A stretch of 33,513 nt of DNA from an uncultured Prevotellaceae bacterium (GTDB taxonomy: Bacteria; Bacteroidota; Bacteroidia; Bacteroidales; Bacteroidaceae): contig OMXX01000051.1 in assembly GCA_900315105.1 (NCBI GenBank), positions 1 through 33,513 on the forward strand, in the 5' to 3' direction. A program made the translations under genes and the position numbers. Positions 23,655-31,626 of the stretch are shown in pieces. The notes beneath the pieces are model-generated. The model saw only the letters and a list, made by a program, of their open reading frames with translations. It did not search any database and was not told the DNA's origin. The stretch's first letter is position 1; each line of letters begins with the position of its first letter.

Positions 23655-24071
23655 CTAACAACCACATTGGCCGATAAAAGGAAAACTTACAGTTTCTCCT
23701 TTCGCGTTTTTGACGCTTATTTTACCTTTTAGAGTATAAGATTCATTTCCTGTATCTGTATTAGAGGAGATTTCTATTGTAACAGAATATGAATCGTTTG
23801 AATACTCCATTTCCTTTTCTGAATCATTCTTCAGTAAAAGAAGCTCCATTTTGCCATTTATTTTCAAATATGTCTGTTGGGCAAAATCATTAACCATGAT
23901 ATATCGATCGTTGGACATATCATCTTTGTTCAAATAAAATTCACAAGAACCTCCGTCTATTTCTTGTGGATATTCCGTGAAAGGTTCCACTTTGATTGAG
24001 CCACTATTGTTTTGTGTGCATGCAAGCAAAGGTATGGCTAATAAAATTAATAATGTCTTTATTGTTTTCAT
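23655..24071 (-). CDS. Small putative lipoprotein
   Basis: A 138-residue protein with a lipoprotein signal (LLILLAIPLLACTQ; lipid-accepting Cys near residue 18). The mature part is beta-rich (ITMVND-like, YLKINGKMELLLLKND, YSVTIEISSNTD) and ends in FIGQCGC, a Cys pair that could form a disulfide. I do not recognise a family; an immunoglobulin-like fold is possible. The ATG at 24071 was chosen over 24131, which lies at the -33 box of the promoter at 24104-24134. Confidence 0.7.
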   Translation of the reverse strand: MKTIKTLLILLAIPLLACTQNNSGSIKVEPFTEYPQEIDGGSCEFYLNKDDMSNDRYIMVNDFAQQTYLKINGKMELLLLKNDSEKEMEYSNDSYSVTIEISSNTDTGNESYTLKGKISVKNAKGETVSFPFIGQCGC

Positions 24072-24103
24072 TATGAAATTATTCCGTATGCTGATTTTGC
24101 TTG

Positions 24104-24134
24104 CAAAAATAGACAAAAATCCTAATATCACAAA
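24104..24134 (-). promoter_or_regulatory. Promoter of the gene at 23655-24071
   Basis: On the minus strand TTTG (24131-24134), a 19-nt spacer and TATTTTTG (24104-24111) match the consensus exactly. The leader is about 30 nt. Confidence 0.8.
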
Positions 24135-24211
24135 GGGAATATGGGAAAAACTTGCAGAAATGATATTCTTTGCATGAACATCTGTATATTATGGTGATAA
24201 CCAAAACAATA

Positions 24212-24237
24212 GTTGCGTGCCGTTTCTGACACGCAAC
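24212..24237 (-). terminator. GTTGCGTG hairpin, third copy, after the gene at 24294-25046
   Basis: GTTGCGTG, a 10-nt loop and CACGCAAC, as in the two terminator-carrying repeats, about 57 bp after the stop. The upstream part of the repeat is missing and the T-run is interrupted (ATTGTTTTGG on the minus strand), so it may terminate weakly. Confidence 0.6.
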
Positions 24238-24293
24238 CGGAGAATTTTAGTGTGTGTTTAAAAGTCAAGTATATTATTTAAAATTCTCTTTTT

Positions 24294-25046
24294 CTATTGA
24301 TTAAGCCATTGCAAAGGGTGCTTTCTCTCTATTTTCAGGAAGGTGTTGTATTCGCTGTTGCGGTGTGACTCCCTGAAGATGAGCACGATAAGCAAGGCTA
24401 TGATGATGAGCGAGAAGATAGCGAAGGCATATATTGAAAGAATCTCATAGTTAAGCACCGAATAGACGAGGAATGAGACGGCTGTGACGCCTATGCCTAT
24501 GTTTATGTTCTTCCTCTTTTGCCTGCTCTTTATCAGTTTCGTTCTTGTCTCGTGAGGTTTCAAGTCGTTTTCTGCCTTTGCATTGGTGAAATGATCAAGG
24601 TAGTTCTTGTTGAGGGCGAATGATGCCTCTTTAACCTGACTTGCCATATTCTGCTGGCCTTCTATGTATTGCTTTATCTTGTCGATGGAGTCAAGCATCA
24701 GCTCTCCGATATGGTTCTCGTTGACCATTATTGCATATTCATTTGTTCCGTCAACTTGCAATATGAGCATCTTGTTGTCGTAGTATGCAGGCTTGAGCAT
24801 GTAGGTGTTGGATTCTGTGTCCTCAATGATTAACGATGTATTTTGCGCAATGTATTCCCATCTCGTCTTGCAAACCTTTCCGTTATATGAAAGAATCAGC
24901 GTCCCGTCTTCTTGGAAGATATACACTTCCTTTACGTTGTCTTCATTGATTATGATCCATGACCTACTGCATAATATCGTCTTTGCATCCAGAGCATAGC
25001 TCCAGTTCCTGATGCCTCTAGGTATGTTTAGAGTAAATGTCTTCAT
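24294..25046 (-). CDS. Membrane-anchored hypothetical protein
   Basis: A 250-residue protein without a signal peptide. Residues 1-115 look beta-rich (WIIINEDNVKEVYIFQEDGTLILSY..), residues 118-180 are helical and basic (KSRQKRKN), and two transmembrane helices follow at about 182-200 and 202-224, with a 25-residue basic tail. Both ends are therefore probably cytoplasmic. I do not recognise a family. Its promoter at 25126-25157 overlaps and is followed upstream by a cluster of GCAAAT dyads, which hints at dedicated regulation. Confidence 0.7.
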   Translation of the reverse strand: MKTFTLNIPRGIRNWSYALDAKTILCSRSWIIINEDNVKEVYIFQEDGTLILSYNGKVCKTRWEYIAQNTSLIIEDTESNTYMLKPAYYDNKMLILQVDGTNEYAIMVNENHIGELMLDSIDKIKQYIEGQQNMASQVKEASFALNKNYLDHFTNAKAENDLKPHETRTKLIKSRQKRKNINIGIGVTAVSFLVYSVLNYEILSIYAFAIFSLIIIALLIVLIFRESHRNSEYNTFLKIERKHPLQWLNQ

Positions 25047-25125
25047 TTTTTGTCGCCCGTCTGTTATCCCACGCTTTGTTAGTATATTGTGAATTACTTA
25101 CAGTATCTGATATTTTTCCAGAGTG

Positions 25126-25157
25126 CAAAATTATACATTTATTTTCATATTCGCAAA
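25126..25157 (-). promoter_or_regulatory. Promoter of the gene at 24294-25046
   Basis: On the minus strand TTTG (25154-25157), a 20-nt spacer and TAATTTTG (25126-25133) match the consensus exactly. The leader is about 75 nt. Confidence 0.8.
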
Positions 25158-25196
25158 TAATTTGCAATTTTTCTGCAAATATTTGCGCAAATTTGT
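25153..25196. promoter_or_regulatory. Cluster of GCAAAT/ATTTGC dyads, possible operator
   Basis: GCAAATAATTTGC (25153-25165), the perfect palindrome GCAAATATTTGC (25175-25186) and GCAAATTTGT (25187-25196). The first overlaps the -33 box of the promoter at 25126-25157. AT-rich palindromes arise easily by chance here, so this is suggestive only. Confidence 0.45.
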
Positions 25197-25348
25197 CGTG
25201 GCAATATTTTCTGATACTTTTAAAATGAACGTTTCCGTTATATTTTGTACCCCTCTACGGGAAATCCGTGAAAAGAAGAAATGGGGTGGTGTTGGCCGTT
25301 TGAAAGTAATTTTTCGCGAAAATCGTTGTTGATATGAAAATAATTGTT

Positions 25349-25356
25349 TATCTTTG
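25349..25356 (+). promoter_or_regulatory. -7 box (TATCTTTG) of the head-GIN gene
   Basis: A full TAnnTTTG match 42 bp before the ATG at 25399. A weak GTTG lies 20 nt upstream. It places transcription start after 25356 and so argues against the earlier in-frame ATG at 25354. Confidence 0.6.
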
Positions 25357-25398
25357 CAAGCAATAAATATAGAAATGAACCTAAAAAACATAATTATT

Positions 25399-26220
25399 AT
25401 GAATGCCAAAACATTTATCACGATCGCTTTATTTTCTGTTTGTATGACCGGTTTCGCGACTGGCAATAATGAGGCTATGCCTGAAATGGCTACAATGATG
25501 GCTTCTAAGAAGGTTAAGCCTGTCACCGTGGAACGTAACTGTTCTACATTTACAGCAATAGAAAACAGTACTCCATGTAATGTGTTCTACAAGCAGGGTG
25601 AGACTATCAAGGTTTCTGTCGTTGCTCCACAGGAACAGGTTGACAAGATTAATACCTATGTGGAGGATGGTGTGCTGAAGATAGAAATGGAAGACAATAC
25701 ATTTATCAAGGAAACAAAGAATGTGAAGATTAATGTAGAGTCTCCTTCTATTGAGTCTATAACTCTTATAGGGTCAGGTAACATTACAGCTCAGGATATG
25801 ATTAATACTTCCGGTAAAGACCTGTCTCTGTCGGTGAAGGGCAGTGGTGTTCTTAAGATGAAGAAGTTGGAGTGCAATGAAATGAATGTCAATATTAGCG
25901 GTAGCGGTAATGCCGAGTTGGGCTCTATTAGTGCTTCTTCTGTCAACGTCGAGACTAACGGAAGTGGAAATGCTTCCTTGGGAGGAATGAAGATCAACAA
26001 GAAACTGGCTGTGGTTATCAATGGTTCTGGAAACACATCAGTAAGCGGTAAGGCCGATGTGGTGAATGTTGAGATTCATGGTAGCGGTAACGTGACCGGT
26101 AAGGTTGACTGTGATAATGTAACGGCTACCATCAAGGGCAGCGGTGATGTTAAGCTCTCTGGTGAAATCAAGGCACATTATACGACCGTGACAGGGTCGG
26201 GTAGGGTTACGATTAAGTAA
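25399..26220 (+). CDS. Head-GIN domain (DUF2807) secreted protein
   Basis: A 273-residue protein with a signal peptide (MNAKTFITIALFSVCMTGFATG, cleavage near residue 20). The mature part has the DUF2807 repeat pattern of short strands with Gly-Ser-Gly turns: LIGSGNI, VKGSGVL, ISGSGNAEL, TNGSGNASL, INGSGNTSV, HGSGNVTG, IKGSGDVKL, VTGSGRVTI, consistent with a right-handed beta-helix or prism. Such proteins are called putative autotransporter adhesins or head-GIN proteins; their ligand is unknown. An ATG at 25354 is in frame, but the promoter rules it out; ATG 25375 is possible. A hairpin with five T (26233-26255) follows the stop. Confidence 0.9.
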   Translation: MNAKTFITIALFSVCMTGFATGNNEAMPEMATMMASKKVKPVTVERNCSTFTAIENSTPCNVFYKQGETIKVSVVAPQEQVDKINTYVEDGVLKIEMEDNTFIKETKNVKINVESPSIESITLIGSGNITAQDMINTSGKDLSLSVKGSGVLKMKKLECNEMNVNISGSGNAELGSISASSVNVETNGSGNASLGGMKINKKLAVVINGSGNTSVSGKADVVNVEIHGSGNVTGKVDCDNVTATIKGSGDVKLSGEIKAHYTTVTGSGRVTIK

Positions 26221-26300
26221 AGACCCTCTAAATCCCCCTTAAAGGGGGACTTTTTGACTTCCGGCTCTCCCCCTTTAATGGGGGAGCGGGGAGAGGGTCT
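26221..26300 (+). terminator. Convergent terminator region with nested GC-rich palindromes
   Basis: TCCCCC-TTAAA-GGGGGA (26233-26249) followed by C and five T terminates the plus-strand gene. A second hairpin, CTCCCCCTTTAATGGGGGAG (26266-26285), and an outer pair AGACCCTCT/AGAGGGTCT (26221-26229, 26292-26300) surround it. The last codons of the minus-strand methyltransferase lie inside this palindrome. Confidence 0.75.
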
Positions 26301-27132
26301 TTCTCTGCCTCACCGCCTCATAAAGCAATATCGCAGCACTTACAGATACGTTCAAGGAATCTGTTATTCCGAGCATGGGAATTCGGATATGGGCGTCGGC
26401 AGCCTTACGCCAGATGTCGGTAAGACCTGTGGCTTCTGTTCCCATAACGATAGCCGTGCCGCGTTTCATGTCGGTATCATAATATAGTTCTGAGTCTTGA
26501 AGCTGGGCGGTTAGAATCTGAATGTTGTTCTCTTTCAGGAATTTGATACATTCCTCGGAAGTACAGGCAACGCAAGGTACACTGAAGATTGCACCTGTAC
26601 TGTTTCTTATGAGATTCGGGTTGTAGAGATCCGTAAGAGGATCACAGACGATAAGGGCATCTGCTCCTGCGGCATCAGCAGAACGTAGAATAGCACCAAG
26701 ATTTCCCGGTTTTTCCACGCTCTCTAATACCACGACAAGCGGATTCTTTGAGAGGTTCAAGTCTTTAAGCGTTTTGTCTTTTGTCTTTACCTCGGCAATA
26801 ACGCCCTCTGTACTACCACGATACGCTATCTTCTCATAAATGGTTGGAGATACCTCAAATAATTTAATGCCTTTGTTCTTCTCTATGATTTCTGATATAT
26901 TTTCCGCCATAGGTTTATTTAGGTAGAAAATAGTATCAATCTCATAGCCCTTTTCCACACATCTCTCCACCTCTCTGATGCCTTCAACGACAAACAAACC
27001 AGCCTTCCTTCTCTCGGAAGACTTCTGTTGTAGCTGAAGCAATCGCTTTATTTTCGGGTTTTGAGCGCTGGTTATAGCCCCCCCTGCCCCCGAGGGGGAG
27101 TCTTTTATTATCGTATTTGTCGTGAAAGGCAT
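26275..27132 (-). CDS. TrmH-family (SPOUT) RNA 2'-O-methyltransferase
   Basis: A 285-residue protein that probably methylates a ribose in rRNA or tRNA using S-adenosylmethionine. An N-terminal substrate-binding domain begins ITSAQNPKIKRLLQL; the SPOUT core follows with motif 1 (EKPGNLGAILRSADAAG), STGAIFSVPC, motif 2 (VMGTEATGLTD) and motif 3 (IPMLGITDSLNVSVSAAILLYE). The first 20 residues (MPFTTNT.. then SPSGAGGA) are coded by a GC-rich palindrome and are not expected in the family; the C-terminal KTLSPLPH is also repeat-coded. I chose ATG 27132; ATG 27165 lies within another repeat. Its RNA target cannot be assigned. Confidence 0.88.
   Translation of the reverse strand: MPFTTNTIIKDSPSGAGGAITSAQNPKIKRLLQLQQKSSERRKAGLFVVEGIREVERCVEKGYEIDTIFYLNKPMAENISEIIEKNKGIKLFEVSPTIYEKIAYRGSTEGVIAEVKTKDKTLKDLNLSKNPLVVVLESVEKPGNLGAILRSADAAGADALIVCDPLTDLYNPNLIRNSTGAIFSVPCVACTSEECIKFLKENNIQILTAQLQDSELYYDTDMKRGTAIVMGTEATGLTDIWRKAADAHIRIPMLGITDSLNVSVSAAILLYEAVRQRKTLSPLPH
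27087..27098. repeat. GC-rich palindrome in the methyltransferase N-terminus
   Basis: CCCCCGAGGGGG followed by AGTCTTTTATTAT. It resembles 9085-9096 and, read on the minus strand, codes for SPSGAG. Confidence 0.7.
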
Positions 27133-27133
27133 G

Positions 27134-27174
27134 TTAATTATTCGCAAGTTCATCAAGCTTCGCAAGTGTTAATT
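27134..27174. repeat. AGCTCATCAAGCT-type intergenic repeat, copy 5
   Basis: Core TTCGCAAGTTCATCAAGCTT then CGCAAGT, flanked by TTAATTA and TTAATT. It lies directly upstream of the methyltransferase start. Confidence 0.55.
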
Positions 27175-27217
27175 CTTAATTGTTAATTGATAGTTGAAGA
27201 TGAGGTTTGTCGCCTTC

Positions 27218-27253
27218 CAACTCCCTCCCTCGGGAGGGGCGGGGTGGGGCTTT
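27218..27253. repeat. GC-rich palindrome after recG
   Basis: CCCTCCCTCGGGAGGGGCGGGGTGGGGC lies within 40 bp of the recG stop. No T-run follows on the minus strand, so it is repeat-like and not a clear terminator. Confidence 0.5.
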
Positions 27254-27254
27254 T

Positions 27255-29351
27255 TTAGCTTATCTGAGCCCAATCCACATCATCTTTCCTTAATTCGTTG
27301 AGACGCCTCCAAAGCATAGCGTGATGAGGTGAGTTACATTCTGGATCATCATCTATTATCTTCTGAGCCTCGTCTCTTGCAAGCTGAACGAGTTGTCCGT
27401 CTCTTGCAATATCGGCAATCTTGAGATCGAAAGCAAGTCCTGATTGCTGAGTACCTTCAAGATCACCTGGACCTCTAAGCTTCAGGTCTGCCTCTGCTAT
27501 ACGGAAACCGTCGTTTGTCTCGGTCATTATCTCCATGCGCTTGCGGGTTTCCTGAGCGAGTTCGTGACTTGTAACGAGGATGCAATAGCTTTGGTCGGCA
27601 CCTCGTCCTACTCGTCCTCTGAGCTGGTGCAACTGTGAAAGACCGAATCTCTGAGCGTCCATTATCACCATCACAGAGGCATTTGGCACGTTTACTCCAA
27701 CCTCTATAACGGTGGTCGCAACGAGAATCTGTGTCTCGCCTGAGATGAATTTCTGCATTTCCTCTTCCTTCTCTGCAGACTTCATCCTTCCGTGTACCTT
27801 ACTCATTTTGTACTCGGGGAAAACTCCTTGCAGATACTCATAGCCTTCTTCAAGATTCTTGAGGTCGATTTTCTCGCTCTCGGTTATGAGAGGATAGACG
27901 ATATACACCTGACGGCCAAGACCTATCTGCTGTCTGATGCCGTTGAACAGACTCGTTGTCTGGTTATCGTATTTGTGCAGGGTCTGTATTGGCTTTCTTC
28001 CTGGAGGAAGCTCGTCGATAACGCTTACGTCCAAGTCGCCATAGATAGTCATAGCAAGAGTTCGTGGAATAGGCGTTGCCGTCATTACGAGAATGTGAGG
28101 AGGATTCTCGTTCTTTGCCCAGAGCTTTGCTCTCTGTGCCACTCCAAAACGATGTTGCTCGTCAACAACGGCAAGTCCGAGATTCTTGAACTGCACGGTC
28201 TCTTCTATAAGGGCGTGAGTGCCTACGAGAATATCAATTTCGCCAGTAACGAGTTGCTCGAGGACTTCCTTCCTTTTCTTGCCTTTTACAATTCCGGTTA
28301 GCAATTCAACTTTTACGTCAAGTCCTTTGAGGAACTCCTGTACAGTGGCAAGATGTTGTTCGGCAAGTATTTCGGTAGGTGCCATGATACAAGCCTGAAA
28401 ACCATTGTCAACAGCTATCAGCATAGCCATAAGAGCAACGAGGGTTTTTCCTGAACCCACATCGCCTTGCACAAGACGGTTCATCTGACGGCCAGTATTC
28501 ATATCTGCCTGAATCTCATGCATTACACGTTTCTGAGCTCCTGTGAGTTCAAATTTCAGGTTCTTGCTGAAGAAATCCTTGAAGTGCTCGCCGATTCTCG
28601 GAAGCATATACCCCTTGTACTTGCGTCTGTGGTTGGCTGTGTAGCGGAGGATGTTGAGCTGAACATAGAACAGTTCCTCGAATTTCAGTCTCTCCCTTGC
28701 CTTCTGCATATCCTGTTGTGACTTAGGATAATGCACATTTCGTACGGCTGTGTCACGGCTGACAAGGTGGAGTGGGATGGTGATGTAATCGGGAAGGGTT
28801 TCGGACAGTTCCGGCATCTTTGTGAGTATCGCCTTGGCTATTTTCTCCATCGAACGGGAAGTGAGACCGGCGTTCTTCATCTTCTCTGTCGTCACATAGT
28901 ATGGCTGCATACCCATCTGTGAGAGTTGGAGGTTCTCTGCCTTCTCAATCTCGGGATGTGTGAACTGGAATCGTCCTCCGAATACGGTTGGTTTGCCGAA
29001 GACGATATAGTCAATTCCAACCTTGAAATTCTTGGAGATATATTGTGTTCCGGAGAACCATACGAGGTCAACAACTCCTGTGCCGTCGCCGAAATGGGCA
29101 ACGAGTCTTTTCTTCTTTACCCCTGTCTGGAATGTCTCGAAAGATAGAATACGACCTTTAATCTGAACAAAAGACATGTCTTGAGTAAGCGAGCTAATGG
29201 TATAGACGTGGCTTCTATCCACATATTTATATGGATAGTATTCCAGCATGTCGCCAAAGGTCATGATTCCCAACTCCTTGTTGAGTATCTGTTTCTTTGT
29301 CGGCCCTACACCGTTAACGTACATTATGTCTTGTTTCAGAATGTTGCTCAT
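27255..29351 (-). CDS. recG: ATP-dependent DNA helicase RecG
   Basis: A 698-residue helicase that remodels stalled forks and branched DNA. The N-terminal wedge/OB domain covers about residues 1-150. The helicase motifs are Walker A GDVGSGKT (297-303 region), the DEQH box VVDEQHRFG (near 399), TATPIPRTLAMTIYGDLD, and RGRVGRGADQSYC in the second RecA-like domain. Length is typical. It starts at 29351, overlapping the ispD stop by one base (TAATG-type junction), so the two are translationally coupled. Confidence 0.97.
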   Translation of the reverse strand: MSNILKQDIMYVNGVGPTKKQILNKELGIMTFGDMLEYYPYKYVDRSHVYTISSLTQDMSFVQIKGRILSFETFQTGVKKKRLVAHFGDGTGVVDLVWFSGTQYISKNFKVGIDYIVFGKPTVFGGRFQFTHPEIEKAENLQLSQMGMQPYYVTTEKMKNAGLTSRSMEKIAKAILTKMPELSETLPDYITIPLHLVSRDTAVRNVHYPKSQQDMQKARERLKFEELFYVQLNILRYTANHRRKYKGYMLPRIGEHFKDFFSKNLKFELTGAQKRVMHEIQADMNTGRQMNRLVQGDVGSGKTLVALMAMLIAVDNGFQACIMAPTEILAEQHLATVQEFLKGLDVKVELLTGIVKGKKRKEVLEQLVTGEIDILVGTHALIEETVQFKNLGLAVVDEQHRFGVAQRAKLWAKNENPPHILVMTATPIPRTLAMTIYGDLDVSVIDELPPGRKPIQTLHKYDNQTTSLFNGIRQQIGLGRQVYIVYPLITESEKIDLKNLEEGYEYLQGVFPEYKMSKVHGRMKSAEKEEEMQKFISGETQILVATTVIEVGVNVPNASVMVIMDAQRFGLSQLHQLRGRVGRGADQSYCILVTSHELAQETRKRMEIMTETNDGFRIAEADLKLRGPGDLEGTQQSGLAFDLKIADIARDGQLVQLARDEAQKIIDDDPECNSPHHAMLWRRLNELRKDDVDWAQIS

Positions 29352-30016
29352 TATCCAAGCAATGCTTCAGCTATTTTTATGTCGAAAGGGGTTGTTATCT
29401 TTATGTTCTCGCGATTGCCTTCAACCATTGTCACCTTTTGTCCGATACCTTCCACAACAGAGGCGTCATCTGTGAAAGAGTCCTTGTATTCCTGTTTGTT
29501 GGCTTCCTTGAGAAGTTGTATGTCGAATACCTGTGGAGTCTGTACGAGTCGGTAGTCGCCTCTGAAAACGTTCCTGTTTTCCGGTGTGTATCTGAGAGTC
29601 TCTACTACTTCAGTTACAGGGAGTACGGCTTTGACCTCTCGGGCGGTCTCATAGCATCTTCTGATAGTTTCGACAGAGACGAAAGGTCGTACCCCGTCGT
29701 GTACTCCGACAACTCCCTGGGCATCGTCAGGCACGAGGTTAAGGCCGTTTTGTACAGAGTGGAATCTAGTCTGTCCACCATCAGCTATCTGTATTCCTTC
29801 TGAATTGAAGGAAGGGTATTTCTGACACAATTCTTTCCAGTAATCCTGTTGTGCTTTGGGCAAGACAAGTATAATACGGATTTCTTTGTCATATTTACGA
29901 AAACGGTCGATTGTCCTCATCAGGACAGGCTTTCCTCCGATGGGTAGGAATTGTTTCGGAATTTCGCCGCCCATCCTGAGTCCTTTTCCTCCTGCTACAA
30001 TAATGACATAGTCCAT
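29351..30016 (-). CDS. ispD: 2-C-methyl-D-erythritol 4-phosphate cytidylyltransferase
   Basis: Joins CTP to methylerythritol phosphate in the non-mevalonate isoprenoid pathway, in the cytoplasm. The 221-residue length is typical. The CTP-binding loop [18 protein letters not shown] is at the N-terminus; DGVRPF, QTPQVFD and TDDASVVE are the other family motifs. It sits 2 bp after the DJ-1-type gene and overlaps recG by one base. Confidence 0.95.
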   Translation of the reverse strand: MDYVIIVAGGKGLRMGGEIPKQFLPIGGKPVLMRTIDRFRKYDKEIRIILVLPKAQQDYWKELCQKYPSFNSEGIQIADGGQTRFHSVQNGLNLVPDDAQGVVGVHDGVRPFVSVETIRRCYETAREVKAVLPVTEVVETLRYTPENRNVFRGDYRLVQTPQVFDIQLLKEANKQEYKDSFTDDASVVEGIGQKVTMVEGNRENIKITTPFDIKIAEALLG

Positions 30017-30018
30017 GG

Positions 30019-30582
30019 TTACTTGCTCATCAAGTGATTGAACATCATTCCCTCTCTGAGACGGTCGGCTGTTGCCTTGTCTGCCAGCATTTCGAGAATG
30101 GCATAGGCATAAGGGAAAGTAGCGGCAGGTCCTTCGCCTGTAATGATGTTTCCATCGATGGTGTAGATCTCGCGGGTGTATTCTGCACCAATCATACCAT
30201 TCTCACAGCCTGGATAACAGGTGGCTTTCTTGCCTTTGAGAATTCCGAGGTCGCCAAGAATCATTGGAGCTGCACAAATAGCACCGATTTTCTTGCCGGC
30301 TGCATAATGGGCAGAAATAGCCTTTCTCACACCCTCATGATTAAGAAGGTTGGTCGTTCCTGGCTGTCCGCCGGGTAGCAGCAGCATATCTGCGTCTGAG
30401 AAATTAGAGTCTTCTATCATCTGGTCGCACTTGATTACAATTCCATGTGCTGACTCTATGTATTCCGAACCTGTTGTGCTGACCATTTTGATGTCAACAC
30501 CACCTCTTCTTAGGATATCAACAGTGATAAGAGCCTCGACTTCTTCTGTGCCGTTGGCAAGAAATTCATATACTTTTGCCAT
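30019..30582 (-). CDS. DJ-1/PfpI-family protein (YajL-like)
   Basis: A 187-residue protein of the DJ-1/PfpI superfamily. It has [12 protein letters not shown] near the start (conserved Glu16), [10 protein letters not shown], and the nucleophile elbow AICAAP with Cys103. The short single-domain form resembles YajL/DJ-1, linked to oxidative stress and reported glyoxalase or deglycase activities, which remain debated. It is the first gene of the operon with ispD and recG, driven by the promoter at 30657-30687. The linkage to these two is probably transcriptional convenience. Confidence 0.92.
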   Translation of the reverse strand: MAKVYEFLANGTEEVEALITVDILRRGGVDIKMVSTTGSEYIESAHGIVIKCDQMIEDSNFSDADMLLLPGGQPGTTNLLNHEGVRKAISAHYAAGKKIGAICAAPMILGDLGILKGKKATCYPGCENGMIGAEYTREIYTIDGNIITGEGPAATFPYAYAILEMLADKATADRLREGMMFNHLMSK

Positions 30583-30631
30583 AATATTTTATTTTTTTTG
30601 TTATTTATTCTGCTTTTTGAATTTAATTTGT

Positions 30632-30639
30632 TATTTTTG
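30632..30639 (+). promoter_or_regulatory. -7 box (TATTTTTG) of nadK
   Basis: A full TAnnTTTG match 86 bp before the nadK ATG. I see no good -33 box. It abuts the divergent promoter at 30657-30687. Confidence 0.5.
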
Positions 30640-30656
30640 CATTGCAAAATCATTTG

Positions 30657-30687
30657 CAAATATACGAAAGTTTCCTGATAATTCAAA
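30657..30687 (-). promoter_or_regulatory. Promoter of the DJ-1 - ispD - recG operon
   Basis: On the minus strand TTTG (30684-30687), a 19-nt spacer and TATATTTG (30657-30664) match the consensus exactly. The leader is about 70 nt. Confidence 0.8.
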
Positions 30688-30725
30688 ATATTTCACTTCA
30701 TAAAGATAATAATACTCATAATTTT

Positions 30726-31610
30726 ATGTCAGATAAGTCACTTCGCTTTGCAATTTTCGGCAATCAGTATCAGGCAAAGAAGTCTGCGGCGATTCAGAAA
30801 ATCCTTTCGCTTCTTAATCAGCGTGAGGGAGAGATTCTTATTGACCGCTCTTTCTATGACTTCCTAACAAAGGGACAGCATCTTGACCTGGATGTTGATG
30901 GCGTTTTTGAAGGTGATGATTTTGATGCGGATTTTGCTGTATCAATGGGCGGTGACGGTACTTTGCTGAAGACTGCGGCTCGTGTAGGTCGTAAGGATAT
31001 TCCTATCGTTGGTGTAAATATCGGCAGATTGGGTTTCCTTGCTGATGTGAATCCTACAGAACTTGAGCGTGCTATCGCTAATCTTTATTCTGGAGATTAT
31101 GTGGTTAGTGAACACGCGATTCTTGTAGCCGAGAGTGATGGTGTTCCTATTAAGGAATGCCCTTATGCTCTTAATGATATCTCTGTGCTGAAGCGTGACT
31201 CTGCTTCCATGATAGCTATTCGCACGAGCGTAAATGACGAGTATGTGGTTACTTATCAGGCTGACGGACTGATTGTTACTACTCCTATGGGCTCTACTGC
31301 CTATTCTCTTAGCAACGGCGGTCCTATCATTACTCCTGAAACTGATATTATTTGTCTTACTCCTGTGGCTCCTCATAGTTTGAATGTCCGCCCGATAGTT
31401 ATTCCTGACAATTCCGTTGTTACCTTGAAGGTGGAGAGCCGCAGCCACAATTTCCTTATTGCTGTGGATGGCCGTTCAGAGAGCCTTCCTGAGGGTACGC
31501 TCATCACTATACGTAAGGCTGATTATACCGCAAAGGTTGTGCGTTTCTGCGATCATCGCTATTTCTCTACTCTTAGGGAAAAGATGATGTGGGGCGCTGA
31601 CCAGAGATAA
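30726..31610 (+). CDS. nadK: NAD kinase
   Basis: Phosphorylates NAD to NADP with ATP in the cytoplasm. The 294-residue length is typical. The hallmark GGDGT (75-79, catalytic Asp77) follows AVSM; NIGRLGFLADV, YQADGLIVTTPMGSTAYSL and TPVAPHSLNVRP are the other family motifs. The open frame reaches back to an ATG at 30642, but MSDKSLRFAIFGNQ starting at 30726 fits the family N-terminus. The ABC transporter begins 16 bp downstream and probably shares the message. Confidence 0.96.
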   Translation: MSDKSLRFAIFGNQYQAKKSAAIQKILSLLNQREGEILIDRSFYDFLTKGQHLDLDVDGVFEGDDFDADFAVSMGGDGTLLKTAARVGRKDIPIVGVNIGRLGFLADVNPTELERAIANLYSGDYVVSEHAILVAESDGVPIKECPYALNDISVLKRDSASMIAIRTSVNDEYVVTYQADGLIVTTPMGSTAYSLSNGGPIITPETDIICLTPVAPHSLNVRPIVIPDNSVVTLKVESRSHNFLIAVDGRSESLPEGTLITIRKADYTAKVVRFCDHRYFSTLREKMMWGADQR

Positions 31611-31626
31611 ATAGATTGTTTCTACC

